In this document: positions 14,442-21,386 of the stretch, in pieces
Position numbering within the stretch: position 1 is the stretch's first letter
Layout of the letters: each line of letters starts with the position of its first letter
NCBI GenBank assembly: GCA_034722035.1
Contig: JAYENK010000013.1
Location: 1-21,386, forward strand
From: JAYENK01 sp034722035
GTDB taxonomy: Bacteria; Patescibacteriota; Patescibacteriia; Patescibacteriales; UBA12075
Reading direction: 5' to 3'
DNA: 21,386 nucleotides
Made by a program: the position numbers and the translations under genes
Notes under the pieces: model-generated
What the model was told of the DNA's origin: nothing
The model's database searches: none
Seen by the model: only the letters and a program-made list of their open reading frames with translations

Positions 14442-15122
14442 TTAAAACGGATTATTTATATCTTTAAAATTTAATAATTTATCATCTTTATCCGATATTA
14501 TTGGATTTTTAAACGGCCATTTTATGGTGATATCCGGATCATTCCATTTAAATCCATCTTCATGCTCAGGCGAGTAGATGGCATCAACTTTGTAAAAAAA
14601 TTCTGTGTTTGGTTCCAGTGTGCAGAAAGCGTGAGCAAAGCCTTTGGGAATATATAATAAAAGTTTATTTTGTTCGGATAATTTAAAGATTTCCCATTGT
14701 TTGTAAGTCGGTGATTTTTTTCGAAGATCAACAACAACATCATAAACACTTCCCTTAAGCGCCCTAACCAACTTACTTTGCGTGTAAGGCGGGCGTTGCC
14801 AATGAAAACCGCGTAATACCCCGGTTTGCGCAGATAAAGAATGATTATCTTGAACAAATTTGTCCCCTATCCCGGCTTCAATATATTTTATTTCCGAGTA
14901 TGACTCAAGAAAAAAGCCACGTTCATCAAAAAATATTCGCGGTTTAATTAATAAAACATCAAAAAGAGTGGTATTTAAGAATAAATCCTTGTCTTTCTCG
15001 CCAAGAAAATCACGTGCTCGTTCTTCGTCAATACGTAATATTTGTTTATATTCGTTAATACTTATATCACCTTGGTGATAAAGCTTATTTAATATATTAA
15101 CTTTTGTATTAAAATTTGCCAT
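14442..15122 (-). CDS. rmlC: dTDP-4-dehydrorhamnose 3,5-epimerase with an N-terminal extension
   Basis: A 226-residue cupin enzyme; the usual length is about 180-190. It epimerises the RmlB product at C3 and C5. Conserved features are RIFFDERGFFLESY, GVLRGFHWQ (His107; most relatives have GLHYQ), Lys117, VVVDLRKKSPTYKQW, IPKGFAHAFCTLE (His164) and the YSPEHEDGFKWND ending. Residues 1-50 are an added helical leader with a pattern like that in RmlB. The epimerase core begins near residue 52. The gene lies 48 bp after dnaE and may begin the rmlC-rmlB-alaS part of the transcript; I could not find a convincing promoter there. Confidence 0.95.
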   Translation of the reverse strand: MANFNTKVNILNKLYHQGDISINEYKQILRIDEERARDFLGEKDKDLFLNTTLFDVLLIKPRIFFDERGFFLESYSEIKYIEAGIGDKFVQDNHSLSAQTGVLRGFHWQRPPYTQSKLVRALKGSVYDVVVDLRKKSPTYKQWEIFKLSEQNKLLLYIPKGFAHAFCTLEPNTEFFYKVDAIYSPEHEDGFKWNDPDITIKWPFKNPIISDKDDKLLNFKDINNPF

Positions 15123-15170
15123 ATTTCATATTATTCTTAACATAAATCGGCAAAAATATCAAGACAGGTC

Positions 15171-18100
15171 TTATTTCTCTGCTTTTACGTAGCGAAGCCA
15201 GGAGCTGAATTCGCTTTTTATTTTGCTTAAAAATATCGGAGTACAATTGACTCGGTGCTCGGTTGTGATAACTTGTTCTTTTCCGTTATTTCCGAATAAT
15301 AAAAATACTTGGCTTGGACCAGGACAATCTTGCATAAATTTTTTAAAAGCGTTCATTCGGGCTTCGCCTACATCGCGCGTTAACCTAAAATATACTTGCC
15401 TAACCGGACTAATTTTGCCCTTATTGTTTGGCGAAGTTTTTGTAATATCGGCTTTTTCCCGAAATAATGCCAAAGACGCGTCCAGATTATCCAAATCCAA
15501 TTTTATCACTTTATCGGTTAAAAGTTTTAATTCTTGATCTTTATCCGATATTTTACCTTGGCAAATTACACTCGCCCCTTCTTGCCAAATACTCTGGGTA
15601 GTGTCTAGCAGTCTTGGAAAAACTAAAATCTCCATATTCCCGCTATCGTCTTCTATCTTAACAAAAAGCATTGATTTATTGGTACGGGTTATTATTTTTT
15701 TTATCTTGATAATTATTCCGGCTATATTGACAAACTGTTCTTTATTGTTTGGGTTAAGCTCTCGGATTGGAATAATCAAATCTTTTAAGGACTTTTTAAA
15801 TTCACTAAAAGGATGTTCCGAGATATAAAGACCAAGAAGTTCCTTTTCCCAAGCCAGCATTTGCCGGCGATTTATTTTTGGCTTATCAGGCAAATTTAAG
15901 ATAGTGGAATTATCCAGTTGCGGCGCATCTGCAAATAGGCTAATTTGTCCGTTAGAACGACTGTGCGCCGCTTCTTTGTTAAAAGCTAAAAGCAAATCAA
16001 TATTTCCCAATAAATTCCCGCGTTCATCAAGCTTGTCCAGTGCTCCGCATTTTATCAGACTTTCTAAGGATTTTCTATTCATATCCTTGTCGGTAATACG
16101 TGTCAATAAATCGCCAACATCTTTATATTCCCCGTTATCTTTACGTTTATTGATTATTGCTTCGGCAATATGTTCACCAATATTTTTAACAGCGTGCAAG
16201 CCAAAACGAATAGTTCTTAATTTCTCATTGCGACGGGTCAATTCGTTATTGGCGGTACCGGACGACACTACCGTAAATGATTCAAAAGATTGATTGACGT
16301 CCGGGCTTGCTACCTCGATTTTCATGCGTTGGCATTCTTCAATATCAATTGCCAGGCGATCGATGTTTTGTTGGTCGGCCGTTAAAAGCGCGGCCATAAA
16401 TTCGCCTGGCCAATGTGCCTTTAGGTAGGCGGTCTGATACGCAATTAAAGCGTAACAGACGGCATGAGAACGATTGAAACCATAACCGGCAAAAGGCTCG
16501 ATGAAGGAAAAAATCTTTTCTGCCAGCTGGCTTTTGATGCCATTTTGAACACAACCAGAAATAAATTTTTCTTTTTGCTCTTCCAAAAGTTTGAGAATTT
16601 TCTTGCCCACTGCTTTTCTGAGCACGTCAGCTTGTGCCATTGTAAATCCGGCTAAATCCCGAGCCATTTGCATTACCTGTTCTTGGTAAATCGCGACACC
16701 ATAGGTTTTTTTTAGAATCGGTTCCAGCTTGGGATGCAAATAAGTGAGTTTTTTCTTTCCTTGTTTTCCGGCAATGTAATCCGGGATCCACTCCATCGGA
16801 CCGGGCCGGTACAAGGCAACCATTGCGATGATAGCTTCAAAATCGTCCGGTTTTAATTCTTTCAAATAACGCCGCATTCCACTAGATTCAAATTGAAAGA
16901 CGCCGGTAGTTTTTCCTTTTTTGAATAATTTAAAAACTTTTTTATCATCCAATGGAATCGAATCAATATCAATCTCTAAACCGCGAGTGTTTTTTATAAT
17001 TTTTATTGCATTTTCAATGATACTTAGATTTTTTAGTCCTAAAAAATCCATTTTAAGCAGCCCTAGTTCTTCCACCGGATGCAGGGAATATTGCGATACA
17101 ATACTTTTGTCGGCCGATGAAGCGTATTGCAAAGGGGTATATTCCGTAAGCGGATCCTTGGTTATCAAAACGCCACAAGCATGAGTCGAAGCATGACGTG
17201 ATACTCCTTCCAAGCGCAGGGCAAAATCTAAAATCTTTTTTGCGTCATCCTCATTATAATATATTGTTTTCAGTTCCGGTACGGTTTTTAAAGCTTGCTC
17301 CAATTTAGTGAACATTGGAATCATTTTGGCCAGTTTATCACAATAATCATAAGCTACTCCCAGCACTCGCCCCACATCACGTACAGCCGCCCTAGCCGCC
17401 ATTGTTCCAAAAGTAATAATCTGAGAAACATGATCTTTGCCATATTTATTTTCAACATAACGAATTACTTTGTCTCGTCCGGTATCGGCAAAATCCAAGT
17501 CGATATCAGGCATGGAAATACGGTCCGGATTTAAAAAGCGCTCAAAAACAAGACCATATTTAAGAGGGTCAATATTTGTAATTCCGGTCGCATAGCACAC
17601 CAAGGATCCGGCCGCGCTCCCCCGACCCGGTCCAACCACTATATTATTATCACGCGACCACTTAACAAAATCGGCAACAATCAAAAAATATGAAGGCCAG
17701 CCCATTTTTTCAATTACTCCCAATTCATAGTTTAAGCGATCTTTAATTTCTTTGCCGGACTGATCAAACTTAACATTAAAACGTTTTTCAATTCCGTCTT
17801 CAGATATTTTGCGTAAATAAGAATTACCGTCAAATCCGCCCGGGACCTCAAAGTAAGGCAATTGTGTTTCTCCCAAAGGAATTTCAACATTACATTTTTC
17901 GGCTATTTTAACAGTATTCTCGATTGCTTCTGGCACATCTTTAAAAGCGTCGATCATGCTGCGCATTGAACGCAATGAATAATCCGCTCCCACCATGTTC
18001 ATTCGATCAACATCATCTTTCTTTTTTTTGTTTTGCAGACAAAGCAAAATATCTTGCGCCTCGTCATCATCTTTTTTTAAATAATGCGTGTCATTAGTAG

Positions 18101-18710
18101 CAACCAAAGGCACATCCAATTCACGAGAAAATTTTATTAATTGTTTGTTAACGGTTTGAAGTTCTCTAAGCTCGGGATGATCCATTAATTCAAGATAATA
18201 ATTGCCCTCACCGAATAATTTTTTATATTCCAAAATTCTTTTTTTCGCTTTATCAAGTTTGCCCCAGGCGATTAGGCGGGGAATTTCACCGGCTAAACAG
18301 GCCGAGCAAGCGATTAAGCCTTCATGATATTTGGATAATACTTCCCAATCAATCCGCGGTTTATAATAAAATCCCTCAAGATGACCGATTGTGCTTAGTT
18401 TTATTAAATTTTTGTATCCTTGCAGGTTTTTTGCCAAAAGCAAAAGATGATAACTGGTTTTATTATTTACTCGAGTTATTTTGTCCTGACGTTTGCCCGG
18501 CGCTAAATAAGCTTCTAAACCGATAATCGGCTTGATTCCGGCTTTTTTGCATTTTTGGTAGAATTCAATAACACCGTACATCACGCCATGGTCGGTAATA
18601 GCCACCGCTCCACTACCCTCTTCTTTGACAGCTTCAACTAGCTCGTCAATCTTAGTTAGACCGTCGAGCAAAGAATAATGAGTATGAAGATGGAGATGCA
18701 CAAATTTCAT
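15171..18710 (-). CDS. dnaE: DNA polymerase III alpha subunit, with an apparently metal-binding PHP domain
   Basis: An 1179-residue C-family replicative polymerase. It begins MKFVHLHLHTHYSLLDG; a TTG 15 bp upstream overlaps the previous stop and is disfavoured. The N-terminal PHP domain keeps its likely metal ligands (HLHTH, ITDHG, LEAYL, ACSACLAGEI, MDHPE, NDTHYL), unlike E. coli, so intrinsic 3'-5' proofreading is plausible. The polymerase core shows GPGRGSAAGS (360-369), PDIDLDF (Asp402, Asp404, Asp406) and LLKMDFLGLKNL with the third aspartate. Helix-hairpin-helix and OB-fold regions follow (VNIAGIIIKIKKI). The C-terminus is complete. It starts 11 bp after the glycosyltransferase stop. 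No separate epsilon exonuclease is seen in this window. Confidence 0.96.
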   Translation of the reverse strand: MKFVHLHLHTHYSLLDGLTKIDELVEAVKEEGSGAVAITDHGVMYGVIEFYQKCKKAGIKPIIGLEAYLAPGKRQDKITRVNNKTSYHLLLLAKNLQGYKNLIKLSTIGHLEGFYYKPRIDWEVLSKYHEGLIACSACLAGEIPRLIAWGKLDKAKKRILEYKKLFGEGNYYLELMDHPELRELQTVNKQLIKFSRELDVPLVATNDTHYLKKDDDEAQDILLCLQNKKKKDDVDRMNMVGADYSLRSMRSMIDAFKDVPEAIENTVKIAEKCNVEIPLGETQLPYFEVPGGFDGNSYLRKISEDGIEKRFNVKFDQSGKEIKDRLNYELGVIEKMGWPSYFLIVADFVKWSRDNNIVVGPGRGSAAGSLVCYATGITNIDPLKYGLVFERFLNPDRISMPDIDLDFADTGRDKVIRYVENKYGKDHVSQIITFGTMAARAAVRDVGRVLGVAYDYCDKLAKMIPMFTKLEQALKTVPELKTIYYNEDDAKKILDFALRLEGVSRHASTHACGVLITKDPLTEYTPLQYASSADKSIVSQYSLHPVEELGLLKMDFLGLKNLSIIENAIKIIKNTRGLEIDIDSIPLDDKKVFKLFKKGKTTGVFQFESSGMRRYLKELKPDDFEAIIAMVALYRPGPMEWIPDYIAGKQGKKKLTYLHPKLEPILKKTYGVAIYQEQVMQMARDLAGFTMAQADVLRKAVGKKILKLLEEQKEKFISGCVQNGIKSQLAEKIFSFIEPFAGYGFNRSHAVCYALIAYQTAYLKAHWPGEFMAALLTADQQNIDRLAIDIEECQRMKIEVASPDVNQSFESFTVVSSGTANNELTRRNEKLRTIRFGLHAVKNIGEHIAEAIINKRKDNGEYKDVGDLLTRITDKDMNRKSLESLIKCGALDKLDERGNLLGNIDLLLAFNKEAAHSRSNGQISLFADAPQLDNSTILNLPDKPKINRRQMLAWEKELLGLYISEHPFSEFKKSLKDLIIPIRELNPNNKEQFVNIAGIIIKIKKIITRTNKSMLFVKIEDDSGNMEILVFPRLLDTTQSIWQEGASVICQGKISDKDQELKLLTDKVIKLDLDNLDASLALFREKADITKTSPNNKGKISPVRQVYFRLTRDVGEARMNAFKKFMQDCPGPSQVFLLFGNNGKEQVITTEHRVNCTPIFLSKIKSEFSSWLRYVKAEK

Positions 18711-18721
18711 TGGTGAGATTA

Positions 18722-19996
18722 TCAATTAATTAAAACTTTCAAAGTCTTTTCGGCTGTTTTTTTCCAATTAAAATCCTGCACTCTTTCTTTGCCTTTATTT
18801 ATTAATTTTTCCCTTAACTTTTTGCCTTGACAAATTTGACTAAGAGCATCTGCCATGGTGCAGACAAAATCAGGATTAAAAAGGAGAGCGGCGCCAGCAG
18901 TAACCTCTGGAATCGAAGTTTTGTTTGAGGCGACGATGGGTGTTTCACAGGCCATGGCTTGCAACAAGGGAATGCCAAAGCCTTCATATAGCGAAGGAAA
19001 AACAAAAGCAGTTGCTCCGTTATATAAATACGGAATATCATCTTCATTTACCCAACCCGGCATAATAACATCGTTCAAAAGATCAAATTGACGAATTACA
19101 TATTTAATCTCATCAAAGCCATAGCTGGCGTCCCCCACCAAAACTAATTTCTCTTTAATGTTCTTATTCTGATCTTTCATAATGGCATAAGCTTCAATTA
19201 AGGCGGAAATGTTTTTCTTCCGTTCGATTCGTCCAATATAAAAAAGATACGATCCATCAATACCATATCTTTTTTTTGTTTGTTCTATTTTATCTTTATT
19301 ATTTATTTTTTTGTATAGATACGCATTATAGCCATTAGGAATTACTGTAATATTTTTTTCGCGTCCATAAATTTCTGTAATTGTTTTTTTGGTAAAGTTT
19401 GAAATCGAAATAATTTGCTTGCTTTTTTTTAGAGCATGATTGCTTGACCAACGTAAATAATCAAGCGCGTTTGCCTGATATTTGCCGCAAGTAAAGATAC
19501 GGACCAAAAAATTTAAAAATCCGGGCAAAGCTTCTTTTCCACGCCCCATATCATGTCGATTATAAGCGTCTCCTCTTTCGTTATAACCGATATCATGTAT
19601 GGTAAGCACGCTTTTTTTTGGATGAATTAAGGGAAGAGCGTGAGCCGGTATAAATAAAACATCAGGCCGATAAAAGAGCATCTCCAATGACAAACGTCCT
19701 TGTGTCCAAAAATAAGTAAAAGGCCAACGCAGAACTTTGGCTTTAAAGTTGTTGCCGGGTGATTTGATTATTTGGTATCCCTGTTTATCAAACCTTATTT
19801 TGCCAATACTTTCTCCTGGGGTATAATTTTTGGTTCCCAAATCCAAGAGACCTCCGTCAAGAGGTTTGTTTGTGTATAAAATATAATTATTTTTGTGGTC
19901 AAGCTTAGCCAGCCACCGAATCAAATAGTAAGAATACCATTCTGTCCCGGTTTTACGCCGCCGATTAGCTCGACTCGCGTCAATGCCTATAATCAT
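18722..19996 (-). CDS. Family 4 (GT-B) glycosyltransferase
   Basis: A 424-residue retaining GT4-type enzyme that would move a sugar from a nucleotide donor to a cell-surface glycan; donor and acceptor cannot be read from sequence. The N-terminal Rossmann half starts IGIDASRANRRRKTGTEWYSYYL and includes SVLTIHDIGYNERGD. The C-terminal half has ISNFTKKTITEIYG, VIPNGYNA, YIGRIERKKN and LVLVGD. The donor-binding motif is EGFGIPLLQ (338-346): the usual E-x7-E ends in Gln rather than Glu. There are no membrane helices. It lies in one run with dnaE and the rhamnose genes, so a role in rhamnose-containing surface polysaccharide is possible. Confidence 0.87.
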   Translation of the reverse strand: MIIGIDASRANRRRKTGTEWYSYYLIRWLAKLDHKNNYILYTNKPLDGGLLDLGTKNYTPGESIGKIRFDKQGYQIIKSPGNNFKAKVLRWPFTYFWTQGRLSLEMLFYRPDVLFIPAHALPLIHPKKSVLTIHDIGYNERGDAYNRHDMGRGKEALPGFLNFLVRIFTCGKYQANALDYLRWSSNHALKKSKQIISISNFTKKTITEIYGREKNITVIPNGYNAYLYKKINNKDKIEQTKKRYGIDGSYLFYIGRIERKKNISALIEAYAIMKDQNKNIKEKLVLVGDASYGFDEIKYVIRQFDLLNDVIMPGWVNEDDIPYLYNGATAFVFPSLYEGFGIPLLQAMACETPIVASNKTSIPEVTAGAALLFNPDFVCTMADALSQICQGKKLREKLINKGKERVQDFNWKKTAEKTLKVLIN

Positions 19997-20006
19997 AATA
20001 TATAAT

Positions 20007-20113
20007 GCGAATATAGCGAATTAAAAGCGAATATAGCGAATTGCGAATTACGCGAATATAATTCATTCGCATAATTCGCAATTTGTAGATTCGCCTATAA
20101 TTTGTAGATTCGC
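20007..20113. repeat. Cluster of degenerate GCGAAT repeats between mreB and the glycosyltransferase gene
   Basis: Most of this 129-bp gap is built from variants of GCGAAT. GCGAATATAGCGAATT occurs at 20007-20022 and 20027-20042 with a 20-bp period. A hairpin follows, with arms at 20043-20057 and 20065-20079 (14 of 15 paired, 7-base loop). AATTTGTAGATTCGC then occurs at 20080-20094 and 20099-20113 with a 19-bp period. No spacers separate the units, so this is not a CRISPR array. The AATTTGTAGA part also flanks the palindrome at the rpoA stop. Confidence 0.8.
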
Positions 20114-20125
20114 ATTAGCACTATT

Positions 20126-21133
20126 CTATTTTGTAGCCAATATACTCCTTTTATAAGAATCCAGATTCTCTAATGCAATTCCGGTTCCCCTTACAACACA
20201 AAGCAAGGCATCATCAGCGACATAGACCGGAACAGAGGTTGTACGTGATAAAAGTTGGTCGATATTTCGCAATAAAGAACTGCCGCCGGACAAAACCATT
20301 CCTTTGTCCATAATGTCGGCTGAGAGTTCCGGCGGGGTTTCGTGTAATACTTGTTTAACCGCGTTAATAATCGCTTCAAGCTCGTTTTGCAGCGCTTCGG
20401 TAATATCCCCCGATATAATATCGATGCTGCGGGGTAGTCCGGTCAAGATATCGCGTCCGCGTATTTCCATGCTTAATTTGTTTTCCAAATACAAAGCAGA
20501 ACCGATATTGATTTTGATTTCTTCAGCTGTACGCTCCCCAATCGCCAGATTATATTTTTTGCGAATAAACTCTACAATGGCTTCATCAAATTTGTTACCG
20601 CCAACCCGGACTGAAACCGAAGCGACAATGCCTCCAAGAGAAATCACCGCGATTTCCGCCGTACCACCGCCAATATCAATAATCATGTGCCCCGAAGCCG
20701 AGCCAATCGGTATTTCCGCCCCAATCGCGGCTGCTACTGGTTCTTTAATAATGTAAGCGGCTTTAGCACCAGCGGCAATAGTCGCGTCAATTACGGCTCG
20801 ACGTTCAGTCGAGGAGATTCCCGCCGGAACAGCAACCATTACTTCCGGGCGAAGCAAGCGCAAACCGCCAATTGCTTTATTAATAAAATATCGAAGCATC
20901 GCTTCAGTAATTCTATAATCGGCAATCACACCGTCTTTCAAAGGTTTTACCGCTATAATCGAATCCGGTGTCCGCCCAAGCATATCTTTGGCTTCATTAC
21001 CAACCGCTAATATTTTCTTATCAGTAACTGAGATAGCCACTACGCTCGGCTCATTAATAACAATCCCTCGGCGTGGTAAATGCACTAAAGTATAGGTCGT
21101 CCCCAAATCAATTGCAATCCGCTTTTTAATCAT
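20126..21133 (-). CDS. mreB: Rod-shape determining actin homologue MreB
   Basis: A 335-residue bacterial actin that forms membrane-associated filaments guiding peptidoglycan synthesis. The nucleotide-binding elements are present: phosphate 1 loop AIDLGTTYT (7-15), IIDIGGGTAEIAVI (phosphate 2) and the adenosine motif MVLSGGSSLLRN. GIVINEPSVVAI and VAVPAGISSTERRAV are diagnostic. The usual GTANTL is GTTYTL here, a small change near the first phosphate loop. MreC and MreD do not follow; a glycosyltransferase does. A possible promoter lies at 21191-21219 with a hairpin in the leader. The ATG at 21133 is in the family position (MIKKRIAIDLGT). Confidence 0.96.
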   Translation of the reverse strand: MIKKRIAIDLGTTYTLVHLPRRGIVINEPSVVAISVTDKKILAVGNEAKDMLGRTPDSIIAVKPLKDGVIADYRITEAMLRYFINKAIGGLRLLRPEVMVAVPAGISSTERRAVIDATIAAGAKAAYIIKEPVAAAIGAEIPIGSASGHMIIDIGGGTAEIAVISLGGIVASVSVRVGGNKFDEAIVEFIRKKYNLAIGERTAEEIKINIGSALYLENKLSMEIRGRDILTGLPRSIDIISGDITEALQNELEAIINAVKQVLHETPPELSADIMDKGMVLSGGSSLLRNIDQLLSRTTSVPVYVADDALLCVVRGTGIALENLDSYKRSILATK

Positions 21134-21158
21134 TTTATTTCGTTAAAATTCAAAATAA

Positions 21159-21181
21159 AAAACAGAAATTCACTCTGTTTT
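21159..21181 (-). terminator. Hairpin with T-run upstream of mreB: old terminator or leader hairpin
   Basis: AAAACAGA and TCTGTTTT form a perfect 8-bp stem around a 7-base loop. On the minus strand the second arm runs into a T-rich stretch (TTTTTTATTTTG). It could end a minus-strand gene that once lay to the right and has been separated by the IS, or sit at the very 5' end of mreB mRNA if the promoter at 21191-21219 is used. Confidence 0.55.
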
Positions 21182-21190
21182 ATTACTTAT

Positions 21191-21219
21191 AATTTAACCT
21201 ATTTTTAGTAAAAAGTCAA
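21191..21219 (-). promoter_or_regulatory. Possible sigma-70-type promoter for mreB
   Basis: Minus strand TTGACT (21219-21214), a 17-base spacer and TAAATT (21196-21191) repeat the boxes found before hsdMS. An overlapping TATAAG lies a few bases downstream. The start would fall next to the hairpin at 21159-21181. The rest of the 21134-21265 gap shows no gene. Confidence 0.45.
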
Positions 21220-21265
21220 AATACTAAAATTTTAAATAAAACTACATTTTATGTGCCAATTATAA

Positions 21266-21386
21266 TGGTCCCATAAATTAAGACACGGGAATTGCAAAAA
21301 AGAGAAACAATTGATGCGATGAGAATCTATGAGACAAAAAACTTACACCCCACAAGAAAAAGCACAAATTGCTTTGGACGCGCTCA
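21266..21386 (+). mobile_element. IS3-like insertion sequence, 5' end, second copy
   Basis: The tip TGGTCCCATAAATTAAGACA starts at 21266, and the transposase reads outward to the right, opposite to the copy at the left edge. The two copies therefore face away from the 21-kb interior. It lies about 130 bp upstream of mreB and may have separated that gene from its former upstream neighbour. Only the 5' end is visible. Confidence 0.8.
21329..21386 (+). CDS. Transposase OrfA, IS3-like, N-terminal fragment, second copy
   Basis: The ATG at 21329 opens MRQKTYTPQEKAQIALDAL before the window ends, identical to the fragment at the left edge. An in-frame TGA lies three codons upstream, so this is the earliest ATG. 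The product would be the DNA-binding first frame of an IS3-type transposase; frameshifting into OrfB is usual for the family but lies outside the window. Confidence 0.7.
   Translation, partial: MRQKTYTPQEKAQIALDAL

Larger units (their letters stand above)
21261..21386. repeat. Window-terminal inverted repeat, right arm
   Basis: This is the reverse complement of positions 2-127 with no difference seen. It includes the IS tip and five outer bases (TATAA). Those bases plus the first T of the IS spell TATAAT, a -10-like box pointing toward the transposase, at both copies. Confidence 0.95.

Noticed and set aside
20007..20113. CRISPR array
   Set aside because: Units are short, variable and contiguous, without unique spacers or nearby cas genes.
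20304..20756. 150-residue plus-strand frame opposite mreB
   Set aside because: Antisense shadow; mreB is conserved throughout this stretch.
1..21386. tRNA or rRNA genes
   Set aside because: No cloverleaf-like or rRNA sequence was recognised, and the gaps are short and AT-rich.

Overview
The window reads as part of a small, AT-rich genome of the Candidate Phyla Radiation (Patescibacteria, probably Parcubacteria-like). This is inferred from trimmed housekeeping proteins (a 622-residue AlaRS without its C-terminal domain, a 247-residue RpoA without its C-terminal domain, a short L13), tight gene packing, and almost no Shine-Dalgarno sequences. TGA is used as a stop, which argues against the recoded-UGA lineages. 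Every convincing chromosomal gene is on the minus strand, so transcription runs from high to low coordinates.

Layout in transcription order: the right edge (21266-21386) is the 5' end of an IS3-like insertion sequence pointing out of the window. Next come mreB (cell shape), a 129-bp repeat-filled gap, a GT4 glycosyltransferase, dnaE (replicative polymerase), rmlC and rmlB (dTDP-rhamnose precursors) and alaS. A consensus promoter (TTGACA-17-TATAAT, 11339-11367) then starts a compact translation/transcription operon: infA, rpmJ, rpsM, rpsK, rpsD, rpoA, rplQ, rplM, rpsI. It ends at a hairpin terminator (6991-7020).

Downstream lies a defence island (123-6811): an HsdM-HsdS fusion with a single target-recognition domain, then, behind a second promoter, an RloA-type ATPase, an RloB Toprim-like protein, a broken hsdR, a YgjP-like metallopeptidase with a mutated zinc motif, and a small membrane peptide that runs into a second copy of the same IS end. 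The methylation gene is open, but hsdR has an internal, frame-breaking deletion that removed its nuclease domain and Walker A motif. Restriction therefore looks lost while methylation and the RloAB pair remain.

The most interesting observations are: (1) the decaying type I restriction locus carrying an intact RloA/RloB pair; (2) a palindromic repeat found at two ribosomal-operon sites in the same reading frame, once inside an extended S11 and once at the rpoA stop codon, where it seems to supply the stop and cut off a charged tail; (3) matching SHOCT-like N-terminal extensions on RmlB and RmlC; (4) the near-absence of Shine-Dalgarno sites; (5) outward-facing inverted IS ends at both edges.
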